Shown: piece after piece, positions 21,798 through 32,700 of the stretch | How the letters are laid out: the number at the start of each line of letters is the position of its first letter | Position numbering within the stretch: position 1 is the stretch's first letter | Assembly: GCF_000208925.1 (NCBI RefSeq) | Contig: NW_001914903.1 | Location: 20,441-84,440 of the forward strand | From: Entamoeba histolytica HM-1:IMSS | Taxonomy: Eukaryota > Evosea > Mastigamoebida > Endamoebidae | Length of the DNA stretch: 64,000 nucleotides | Direction: 5' to 3' | Translations under genes and position numbers: made by a program | Notes under the pieces: generated by a model | Told to the model about the DNA's origin: nothing | The model's input: the letters and a program-made list of their open reading frames with translations, nothing else | The model's database searches: none

Positions 21798-23870
21798 TTA
21801 TTTAAATAACCGACCACTGAAACTTGAACCTAATTTCTTTGATGTTGTAGTTGTAGTACCTCTTCGGATTAATTCTGAAGAGTCTGGAATTGGTTCATCT
21901 ATTATAGGAACTTGATGATATGTGATAATATTAAAAATACGGGTATTAATTTCAGATGCAATAGGATCAATTAATCCATCACCTGAAACTAAATGACGTT
22001 CATCTTGTTTAACCCCATCAAAATATTTAGGGGCAATAGCATTAAATTTATTGTAGTCAATTTCCATATCAGATCTTAATGGAGGTTGATTATTTTCAGT
22101 ATACATTTTAATCAACTTTGTTAATAATTCAAAACCATAAGGAATCTCAAATGGAAGAATTACTTCCCATTTTAATTTTCTTTTATCACTTTGGAGTGCA
22201 ACTTCAACAAAGTTTTCTGTATTAAATAATGAAAGAATATTGTCAAAATCTGCATATGGCATTTCAACTAATTCATCTACATCAATTGTAACTCTATTTG
22301 TAACTGCTTTAATTCTATCACCAGGAAGAATACCATCTTTTGGCATTGGTGTTTCTGTCATGACTCTAGCAACATCAGGATCATTAGCATTATCACATTT
22401 ACTAAGTAAGTTCTTAATTTTTTTGATAATTCTTTCAGCATTATTTACATCTCTAAGGTCATGTTTATTTGGATTAATGATAGTGTCAACAATATTTTTA
22501 ACATACTCTATTGTTTCCATTCTTTCAGTATGTTTTTCCATTTCAAGTCTTTTAATACTTCTTGAGTCATCTCCCGTACGTTCAGGGGTTGAAGTATAAG
22601 TAAAAGCATCTAATTTAGCATCGAAACTTAAACTTAATTCATCTTTATCACTATTAACGTCAAGAGATAACAATTTATCTAAAACAGTAATTTCTGTTGA
22701 TGATTTATCAATAGTTTTTGAATAATCCATTGAAGTTGATTGATACATTGCACCTAATTTTTGATTAATAACAGAAGTAACTGCAGTAGCAGAACTAATT
22801 GAAACTGAGTTTTGGTCATCTTCATTTTTTTCTTCTTCCATCTCATCAAATTTTTGTTCTTCATTAATATCTTCTTTAGGTAATTGATCTTTAGCAGAAT
22901 ATATTTCATCTTGAGTAAATGGTTGACCATCTAAAGAGACGTTTAATGAAATTTGAGGAGTTCCAAAATCATCTTCATCTTCTTCAAACATAAATGGTGG
23001 TAAATTTTTACAAATTTCAATACGATAATCATCAATATTACAAATATCATTTCCATCTAATATAATTGATTTAATATTAAACATTTTTCTAAACACATAT
23101 TGGACATTACTTAAATCTAATATTCTATTATTTGCACAACTCTAACTAAGATAAGTATATATATTATTTTATTAATTATTATAACAAACAAGTTCTCTTA
23201 AATTAAAACATTTTTTAAATATATTAATATCCATTAATTGATTATTATCAAAAGATAACACTGAAATAGACAATGGATTTGATATATAAACTGATGTAAT
23301 TTGATTATTATCAGCAATAAAAGCGTCAAGAGGACGTTCTGTGATATTATTAATCTTTTCAATTTTATTATTACTAACATCTAATACTCTTAAATTTGGG
23401 AATACAACTTCATTAAAAATATCTTCTAATTCAGTTAGTCCACAATTAGTTAAAGAAAACTCTTCTAAATTTTCCCATTTAGCAGTTGGTATATTCATTA
23501 GTAATGAAATAGATTGTAAAATAATATTATCTAAATGTAAAGTTTTAAGGTTCTTATAAATATAATCTTTTGTTAAATCAACACAACCACCAATGTTTTG
23601 TATTTTCAATGATTCTAATTGACAATATTTACAAAATTCAAGTAATAAAATATCATTGTTTTCTTTCTTCATTTGTTCATCTTCTCCATCTTCTTCTTGT
23701 GTAATAATTAAACACTTAATTGGAGCTGCCATCTCTTTCATATCACAAAAGGAAAATTCTGGATGACTAAGTCCATTAATTAACATAACAACTGATGGAG
23801 TAAGTTGAATAAATTTTCCTTGATCAATTTGTTGTTTTATTTTAGTAATTTCATTCTTAACTTCTTCCAT
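21798..23870 (-). CDS. Leucine-rich repeat protein of unknown function
   Basis: Two exons, 23870..23190 and 23141..21798, with a 48-bp intron, encode 674 residues. The donor is GTTTGT; the acceptor is the second of two overlapping TAGs (TAGTTAG), since the first would leave a stop in frame. Joining gives an unbroken leucine-rich-repeat run: the first exon ends 'CFNLREL' and the second begins 'SCANNRILDLSNVQYVF', so the intron sits inside one repeat. Repeats cover about residues 75-270 ('LRVLDVSNNKIEKINN', 'FDNNQLMDINIF'). The C-terminal 400 residues begin with a Glu/Asp/Ser-rich part and end in a region I do not recognise ('LKWEVILPFEIPYGFELLTKLIKMY'). It is probably a cytosolic scaffold. Confidence 0.8.
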
Positions 23871-24086
23871 TCTTTTTTTTTATTTTTTCAGTTCATTTCT
23901 TCATAATTTTTTTATTTTTTCTTTATTTTTTTATTAAGTTTTGATTTTTTAGTTTTTATATTAAGTTCTTTAATGAAAACATCAAACAAATGATTTCTAC
24001 AATCAAGTTTATATGACGTGTTATCTTTTCATTCAACCAGGGTTTTTAAATTCTTTAAGCTAATTAAGAAAGAAACTAAAAAAAAG

Positions 24087-24092
24087 GAACTT
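24087..24092 (+). promoter_or_regulatory. GAAC-type element upstream of E2 gene
   Basis: GAACTT, 27 bp before the chosen E2 start at 24120. It supports this ATG over an upstream in-frame start near 24018, which would place the motif inside the coding region. Confidence 0.35.
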
Positions 24093-24119
24093 CATCAAAA
24101 AAAGAAATTAAAATATTTT

Positions 24120-24641
24120 ATGAGAAGAATCAATACTGTTGCTGTTAAACGATTAACAACTGAATATAAAAAATTAACACAAGACCCACCTCCAGGTATT
24201 ACTGCTGGACCTATAAGTGAAAGTGATCTTTTTGTTTGGGAAGCTGTTATTATTGGACCTGAAGGGACTGAGTATGAAGGAGGAATATTAACAGCAAAAT
24301 TAGTATTTCCACCAGATTATCCAATGAACCCACCAAAGATGACATTTACTTGTCCAATGTGGCATCCAAATATTTATCCAAATGGTGATGTTTGTATTTC
24401 TATTCTTCACCCACCAACAGAAGATCCTACTCATTATGAACAAATAAGTGAACGATGGAGTCCTGTTCAAAATATTGAAAAAATCCTTCTTTCAGTTATG
24501 TCTCTTTTATCTTGTCCAAATTGTGAATCACCAGCAAATGTTGATGCTGCTGTTATGTATCGAACCAAACGAGATAAATATATTAAGAAATGCAAAGAGT
24601 GTGTTGAACAATCAAAATCAAGATACCGTTCTAAAAATTAA
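24120..24641 (+). CDS. Ubiquitin-conjugating enzyme E2, UBE2G/Ubc7 type
   Basis: A 173-residue single UBC domain. The catalytic cysteine is Cys92 in 'NGDVCISILHPP', with the upstream HPN motif ('MWHPNIYPNG'). Between the cysteine and 'WSPVQNIEKILLSV' lies the 13-residue acidic-loop insertion ('TEDPTHYEQISER') that marks the Ubc7/UBE2G and Cdc34 group. The lack of a long C-terminal acidic tail and the length near 165-170 favour UBE2G, which acts in ER-associated degradation with membrane E3 ligases. Upstream in-frame codons exist but look like leader (Lys/Phe-rich), and a GAACTT motif lies within them. It is a well-conserved and confident call. Confidence 0.93.
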   Translation: MRRINTVAVKRLTTEYKKLTQDPPPGITAGPISESDLFVWEAVIIGPEGTEYEGGILTAKLVFPPDYPMNPPKMTFTCPMWHPNIYPNGDVCISILHPPTEDPTHYEQISERWSPVQNIEKILLSVMSLLSCPNCESPANVDAAVMYRTKRDKYIKKCKECVEQSKSRYRSKN

Positions 24642-24715
24642 GTTGAATTAAATTTATAAAAATACTTCTTCTTTCTTTTTTTTTTCTTTTTAAACTTAGT
24701 TTGTTTAATTTAAAT

Positions 24716-26602
24716 TTAATCAATCCATTCAAGTGAAAAACGAACTTCTTTTTGATTTTTAATATAATATGCTTTTTCATTTCTAATATCATTTTGATAA
24801 TGAATTGTCCATTCTAATTCATTTGGAACTTTCTCTGGTGTCCATCCTAAGTTTGTAAATAATTCTATTCCTTCACTCAATGATATTTTTATTTCATAAT
24901 GAATATAATGTTCATCACTTGATTTCATTTGGAATAATTTATTAATTATATTAACTATATCAAAATTAGGTAATCGTTTCTCTATATCAATAAAGGCAAA
25001 ATACCTTTTTTCAAATGAATTAAACCATTCTAACATATGATTTAATGATTTATTACTTTCACTATTACTAATATTAAATGCTTCTTCTAAATTATTGTCA
25101 TTAATAATATTTCTTTCTAATTCTCTTCTAATGTCATATGAAAGATCACATGCCTCTCTATTAAAATATGAATGACAAATTAAAGATGGATTAAAAACAG
25201 TATTTGAATGTGTTAATAATAGTGGAGTTGTAATAAGTAAAGTTTGAAGATAATCAAAGAAATATTGTTGAGGAGAAATAGATTCAAGTACATTTAATAA
25301 CTTTTCTAATTCTTCTTGAACATCAATAAAATGATGAGGAATAACATCCATTAAATTTCCTTGACATACTTCAAAATATCTTGCTAAAACATCATCAGAA
25401 TATATTGTTCTATTTAAAAAAGGACTTGGATGAGTTTCATTATATTGTTTTCTCATAATTTTATACCAATCTAAAAACTGTTCTAAAGTAGGATGATTTT
25501 GTTGATGAAGAGTAAGAAAATATCGAGTGTCTTTAACAAGAATTATTTGTAAATCTTTTTCACTTGGTTGTGAAAAAGCAAATCCAATTTCAAGTAATTC
25601 ATCATTGTCACGTTCAATTTGGTTATTACTAATTTCTAATATATAATTAATAGCACAAAGAATATTATAAATTTTTGGATATTCTTTCTTTGGTAATGAA
25701 CCACATCCATAAATATGATTTATATTTATATATTCTTTTATTATTTCTACAAAATTATGATAAAGATTTCTATGTTCTAATAAGTCATGACAATGATAAA
25801 CTGCATATTGACAATATAATGAAAATATAGAATTATATGGAATCATCTTTTCTCTTTTAATTTCTTCAAAATCAAATTTTTCACATAAAAATGAAATAAA
25901 ACTTAGTTTTGTATGATATTTTTTATGTAAATATATTTCTTTAATATCTCTTTTATTAGCTTCAGATAACATATCGCTAATTTGTTGAAATTTAGTATAA
26001 TACATAGGAAGTATTTCAGTTTCTCCATCAATTATAATTTTCCATTGTGATGAATTAGTAAATAAAAATTCATCAGTATTTGATACATATGCTTCAAGAC
26101 ATATTTTATCAAAATAATTTAATCCTCTACAATAACACATTTTATTATCATTTAATGGTGGGCTATTTATATAATATTTATGTACTGTTTCATATTCTAA
26201 TTCATTTCCAATACCATACATCATTTCTTCAAATTCTTTTAATGAATTATAACTCAAACCATTTCTACTTCCTTCAGAAATAAACATCTTTCCTTGTGGT
26301 CCTGTACCAATTATAATTTCTATTGTTTCAACAAATATTATAGATTGAGGAAATGCTTGTTTCCCAGCAGCTAGAATAAATCTCATAAGTTCATCACCAA
26401 CACGTTCTTCTATAGTAATTTTAATGTAATTAGAACAATGAAAAAAAGGATGACTTGTTGAAATAGTTTTTAAATGGATATGATAAATATCAGATTTAAT
26501 TTTATAAACAATATTAGTATTATTTCTCTCCATATCACGTATTAATTGTTCAAATGGTGTTTTCACAGAATTGTCAATATAATCTCTTCCAACAGCTTTC
26601 AT
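24716..26602 (-). CDS. Hypothetical 628-residue protein
   Basis: An open frame of 628 residues from the ATG at 26602. No signal peptide, membrane segment, coiled coil or recognised domain. It begins 'MKAVGRDYIDNSVKTPFEQLIRDMERN', has an Ile/Gly-rich beta-looking part near 85-105 ('IIFVETIEIIIGTGPQGKMF') and is otherwise helical, acidic and rich in Asn/Tyr/Ile. The chosen ATG follows GAACT (26625..26621) and an AAATTCA initiator-like motif (26620..26614) closely; longer starts would place both inside the coding region. It is convergent with the E2 gene (74 bp) and head-to-tail with the receptor kinase. Real gene, unknown role. Confidence 0.75.
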   Translation of the reverse strand: MKAVGRDYIDNSVKTPFEQLIRDMERNNTNIVYKIKSDIYHIHLKTISTSHPFFHCSNYIKITIEERVGDELMRFILAAGKQAFPQSIIFVETIEIIIGTGPQGKMFISEGSRNGLSYNSLKEFEEMMYGIGNELEYETVHKYYINSPPLNDNKMCYCRGLNYFDKICLEAYVSNTDEFLFTNSSQWKIIIDGETEILPMYYTKFQQISDMLSEANKRDIKEIYLHKKYHTKLSFISFLCEKFDFEEIKREKMIPYNSIFSLYCQYAVYHCHDLLEHRNLYHNFVEIIKEYININHIYGCGSLPKKEYPKIYNILCAINYILEISNNQIERDNDELLEIGFAFSQPSEKDLQIILVKDTRYFLTLHQQNHPTLEQFLDWYKIMRKQYNETHPSPFLNRTIYSDDVLARYFEVCQGNLMDVIPHHFIDVQEELEKLLNVLESISPQQYFFDYLQTLLITTPLLLTHSNTVFNPSLICHSYFNREACDLSYDIRRELERNIINDNNLEEAFNISNSESNKSLNHMLEWFNSFEKRYFAFIDIEKRLPNFDIVNIINKLFQMKSSDEHYIHYEIKISLSEGIELFTNLGWTPEKVPNELEWTIHYQNDIRNEKAYYIKNQKEVRFSLEWID

Positions 26603-26613
26603 TATATTTAAAA

Positions 26614-26625
26614 TGAATTTAGTTC
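26614..26625 (-). promoter_or_regulatory. GAACT plus AAATTCA core promoter
   Basis: On the minus strand GAACTAAATTCA runs from 26625 to 26614, ending 11 bp before the ATG at 26602. It combines the Entamoeba GAAC element and an initiator-like AAATTCA; the close fit suggests a 5' leader of about ten bases. Confidence 0.5.
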
Positions 26626-26713
26626 TTCTCAAATCTTATTTTTCAAAAAAGAAAAATTATAAAGAAATAAAATAATTAATACAAACTAAAAAATTAAAAT
26701 AAATTATGTTTAA

Positions 26714-29700
26714 TTAATCTTCACTTAAGAGTGTATTAAAAGCAAAATTTAAGACTTGCATTATTTCATTTATACTTAATCTTTCTTGTGGATTATTTTG
26801 CCAACATTTACAAATTAGAATATAATACCAATCTGGCATTCCTTCAGGTTGTAATAACCTTTTTCCATCACAAACAAAATCAGCAATTTTCCATGGAAAT
26901 TTAAATTCTTCAACTGGATATGCTTTATCCCATTTCCATATTTCATATAATACAATAGAAAATGAAAATATATCAATAGGAGTTCCATATTTTGATTGAC
27001 ATAAGATTTCTGGAGCCATATAAGCAGGTGTTCCAACTGATTTTGTAAAGGTTATGTTTGTTAATAATAAATTAAAATTCCTTGAAGATCCAAAATCTGT
27101 TAACTTTGTATTAACAGCAACACCTTCTTCTAAAGAAAATATTAAAATATTATCAGGTTTAATATCACGATGAAGAATTCCATTTGAATGAAGGTATTGA
27201 ATACCTTTTGCAGTATCTATCATAAATTTAATTTTTAATCGAGGTTTTAAATGTAAGTTTTTATTTTTCATCAAATCTCTTAATGACCCATACTTTGCAA
27301 ATTCAGTAACAATACACATCTTACTTGGAATAAATACTGCTCCATAGAAATAAACAATATAGTCTGACCTAAACTTATCTAACATATCAATTTCTTTTTC
27401 AAATTCTTCTAATTCATCTTCTTCACATTGTAATTGTTTTAATCTTTTAATCGCAACTTTATTTCCTCTAAATATTCCAAGATAAACAATTCCAAATGAT
27501 CCTTCTCCTATTTTCTTTTCTTCTATTAAATCATCGTAGTCAATATGAGTAGACATTTGTGTTGTATAACTGAATGAAATAATATCATTCATTTTATATT
27601 TTTTATGTGAAGAATTAGAAATTATAACAATTGAATCATTCATACTTCCTGAACATAATGGTGTAATATAAATTTCAACTTCACATGCTTCTCCTTCAGG
27701 AAGACATATAGTTTGTGGGACTATTCTTAATGAATATTTAGGATATTGTGTTTCAATATAAGTAAATTGTATAAAAATTTTATTTTTTGAATCATTACCA
27801 ACATACAATATTGTTCTTGATTCTACACCTACGGGTAATCTATCAGGACCTTCATCAAATAAAAGTGATTGTTTATCAAATACTAATGGAGAATAATTAT
27901 TAAATTTATAAAAATGAATATTAGAATATCTTATTGAAAAAATGTTTAATCCAGAATCAATATTAATATATCCACTTGACAAATCATTTTTTTTATATTT
28001 ATTAATTTTAATAGCAATGTATATAATTATACCTATTATTATTGCTGAAATTGATATAAATATAATCAAACTAATAAGTATAACTGCAATAATATTAACA
28101 GTACAATTATTGTTTTTAAGATGATAAAAGAATGAACATTTAGTACATATTTGACCATCTGATGTAATACAATGTTCAATAGTTGAAATAGAAACACATT
28201 TTTGTTTATCATTTTTATTTAAAACATATTCTTTATTACATTTAATACATTGTATCGAAGTACAATGCTTACAATTAGCTTCACATGTTGTACAATGAGA
28301 GTCTTGAGTAATTCTATATCCATTTTCACATGAAATACATCCAACAGTATAATCAACTTTTAAACAATGTTCAAGCTCTGAAATTGGAGAACATTTCACT
28401 CCATTAAGATAATATCCTTCACTACAATTAGTACATCCAGAAAAAGAACATTGAATACATTCACCAAATACCTTACAACTTGAACAGGTTGTTTTATTAA
28501 TAAAATAACCATCTTCACATATAACACAACCTGCATCATTGAAAAAAGGTATTAGACAATGTGTTTGATTGGAATATATACACAAATAAGATTGAACAAT
28601 GTATCCTTGATCACAACTGATACATCCTTGTGATGTACAAGAAGTACAATTATCTGGACAATTAACACATTTCATTGAGTCATCTAAATAATATTTTGTT
28701 TCACAAAGTGAACAACGTCCATTTTTATATTCGACACAATGAGCTTGTTCCATCACTTCATTTGTTATTTTCTCACATAATCCTCTAACTAAAATAAATT
28801 CAGATAAACATTTTTCACATGTATTTTCATTTAAACAATAAGAACATCCATCAATACATTTTGTACATTGACCCTTGCTTAAATAAAATCCTTCTTCACA
28901 TTGGTAGCATTGTGATTTGTTTGTTGTTTCTAAACAATGACATTGTTCTTTAGAAATGCATTGACCATTTGAAAGAATAACATAACCTTCTTCACATAGA
29001 TGACATGTCTGTTCATCACATAATAAACAATGACCATAACGTTCTGAACAATTGTGACAGATTCCTTCAATAGATACATATCCATTTTGACATTTTGATT
29101 GTTTTCCATAAATATATAACTCAACTGAGCTTGAATTAATACAAGAAATCCCATCCCATGTGGTATTTTTCTCACATAATATACAAGTATTATTATCACA
29201 AACTAAACAATTTGATGGACATGGTTTACAATTACCTGAAGATACATCAAATTGATATCCATCTACACATTTCATACAAACACTGGTTTTCCATTCACAT
29301 AAATCATATGATGAAGACAAAACACAATTATTCATTGTATTTAAAGAATAATTGGTCATACAACTGAGGCATTGAGTGAAATTACAAGTATTACAAAATT
29401 CAAATTTTTTTGAACATTCTTTACAAATACCATTTTCCAAATAATGAGTTGAACTACATTGATAACAATGAAAACCATATGAGATACACAATGGGTCAGT
29501 GGGTTCAATAGTTGAACATGTTCCATTTGCATTTCTGTAATAATGTGACTCATCACATATTAGACAATTTGTTGTTTCAACAAAGTATTGAACAAAACAA
29601 TTTCCATTTGGTTCAATCAAAAATGAGTTACTAATTCCAGTTTTGAGAATAGAATACATTAAAGGATTTGTTGATAAAATTAATGTACCATCAGTAGAAT

Positions 29701-32700
29701 AAACATTAACTGGTGTATCTAACATATTAAATGAAAGAGTGGAGTGTGTTGTATTTAATATTAATTTTTGAACATTTTGTTCAATTGATATAGTCTTTTT
29801 AATTATATCAGTAATTATGATATTCTTTTCAATAATTAATGTTGAAGGATTAACTCCATTCAATGAATAAACATTGTTAGAATAACTTGATTTAATTGTT
29901 ACTGTACAATTAGGACTAACTGCATTACAGGGACATGAATAGTCAGGATAATCGTTAATATCTACATACAAATAATCACCAGTTACATAACAAAATTGTT
30001 GAATCAAATTGAGTTTTCTACAAGTATTTTCATTGTCTTCAGCACCAAGTAAAATAACTCGTTTATCACATGAAAGTGGGAATGTACTTTTAATACTTCT
30101 TGATCCAACTCTAACTAATATAATGATGTTGTTTGTATTATTAATCTGAGGATTTAAATTAAAATAAATTTGATTTGGGGATGGGTTAATAGAGAAAACC
30201 TCGTTTTGAATATCATAGTCTGAAATAATTGAATTAAGTTGAATTTGATTAACAGTTTCTGTGATAGAGATTGTATTATTACTAAATACTAATTTGTTAA
30301 TACTGATATCTGTTAATATTTTGATTGGATTTGTAACATTAAGTGTATTAATCAAATTTCCTTTTAAACTTGTTTGTATTTCTGATTGGTGTATTTCTAA
30401 TAAATCAATATCATCGAAAGTGATTATATTATTTGAACATAATGAATTTAATGAAATACTGAAATGGTTTGATTTCATTGTTACAATTCCACTTTGGTAA
30501 AGAATAAGATTTGACTCTAACTTAAGTTGAACCTTTTCACAATTCATATAAAGTTCATTCTGTGGTATAAAATAACACTCATTCCCTTGACAAGGGCAAT
30601 AACTTATACTAAATGTTGAATTAAACCATTTAGAATTAATATTACAAGTCACTTCATTATTAATATCATTTATTGGACAAATTCTCATTAATGTTTCATT
30701 ACTTAAATTTATTTTTTTGTATTTTTCTTGTATTGTTTCTATAACACTTCTAATCTTTTTAGATGAAAGTAATTCAAAACATCCCATCTGTTGAGGATCT
30801 ATTTCAATTTTATTAACATTCATTTTACCAATTCCCCTTTCTTGAAAAATAACTTCTTTATTTATATTACTAATTAAATGCATATTTAATTTATCAATGG
30901 TCATTAGTTCATTTAGATATATACGAGAATTAGAATTTACATTAATACTATTACATTTTATAGGTGTCTGGATGGTAATATCAAAATCATCAAACACACA
31001 TTTATTAAATGAAATAAATAAATTTCCATTTATTGTTGTAGTTGAATCGGTAAACAAGAGACTATTCCAATGAGTATTATTTTTTTCTATTCTCAATTCT
31101 TTTCCAATCACTACTAAATTCCTTGTTATTTCTGCTTGGTCATAAAAACAATCAAATACATCAAATGTGTCTGAGTCATTAATTAAACTTGTCTTGCAAT
31201 CACATCCAATACTATTATTCTTAAACCCAAATCTTGAATAATTATTGTCATTACACACTATTCCAATAATACCAGAAAATATTTCACAAGTACTATTTGA
31301 TGCAATAAATAATATTGCATTATTATTAACATTTGTAGTAATTAAGTCTTTAATGATGCTCTTTTGAGAAAACCTCAGATATTCAACTCTTTCTGGATTG
31401 TAAGAAAAGTCTAATGTTTCAATCCTGATATTAATATCAAATATAACAGGTGACTTATGTTTATAATAACCAACAGTCATTTCTTTTCCATTTATAAGAG
31501 TCATGTCAGTTGTTCTAACATCAATTTCTTTCCATTTTACAGGAGTGTCAACAGTAAATACATTATTATTAACAACAAGTGTTCTTTCAGTACTGAATTC
31601 TAAACAATCGTTTTGTACAAAAATATCACCTTTTCGTTGACAATCACAATTAATAGATTTATTAGTTACCAACGTATATCTATTTAATGTTCCTTTACAC
31701 TGAAGAGAAACAGTTTGTAACTCATTAGATAAAATACCAACAAAAAGAACCTTTGTAGAATCTAGTGTAGTAATAACTTCATTAATGACAATATCATTTC
31801 CAAAGTTAAGAAAAGGATTGTAGTCATTAATTACCAATGTAGTAATCTCCATTCTCCCATTCAGCTTAAAATCAAATTTTGGTTCAAAACTTGTTACATT
31901 AAGAAAGTGTGTTGTTAACACAATTGGTTTTGTAACCATTAACATATCCCATTGTTCTGGGCCTTCGTATATTGACTCTGAATTAATAATAAGACACAAA
32001 TAAGGAGAATATAATAAACAGTCCCACTGACCAAATGTTGAATTACTCCATACACAATCACAACCAATTTGTTGTAATGATATTCTGTAATATTTATCTT
32101 CTATAAAACAATTGGAATAGAAAGGAGTAGGCTGTTTTATAGAAGATAGGAAAAGTACTTGGTTAGTAATATTAAACATTATATCTATTTGTGAAATTTG
32201 AACATTTCCATCAATTTTAATTTGTGGAATAATATCTCCATATTGCATTAGTTTAATAAATGAATTATTACCGAAAATATTAAGGTTAGACAAACATTGG
32301 ATGGTATTTATTTGAACTGTATTTAAGTAAAATGAAATATCACCTTTAGGAATGATTTTATTCCAATCACTTTGTATTTCAACTCCATCTTCTATAAGAA
32401 CATCTCGTGACTTAGAATAATCTGCACAGTCCCATAAGTTATAATTACTTGTTAAATTCAAAATTTTATCTTTTGAAGAACATTCACATTTTGAAGTTAG
32501 TCTATAACTAATTCTAAATGGACTTATTTCACATGAACTAAATGTGTTTGTTGGATTTGTTAATTTAGAATTTGAAATATAAAACCAATCATCTGGCATA
32601 GTGACAGTTTCTATTGATGTGTCCCAAACAGCCACTTTATATTTGTCTGTTATATTTAATAAAGTAATGTAATTTCCATAAACTTGAATATTTCCCATAG

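Noticed and set aside
24018..24119. A 34-codon N-terminal extension of the E2 enzyme
   Set aside because: It is Lys/Phe-rich, unlike E2 proteins, and the GAAC motif lies within it; the ATG at 24120 gives the family length.
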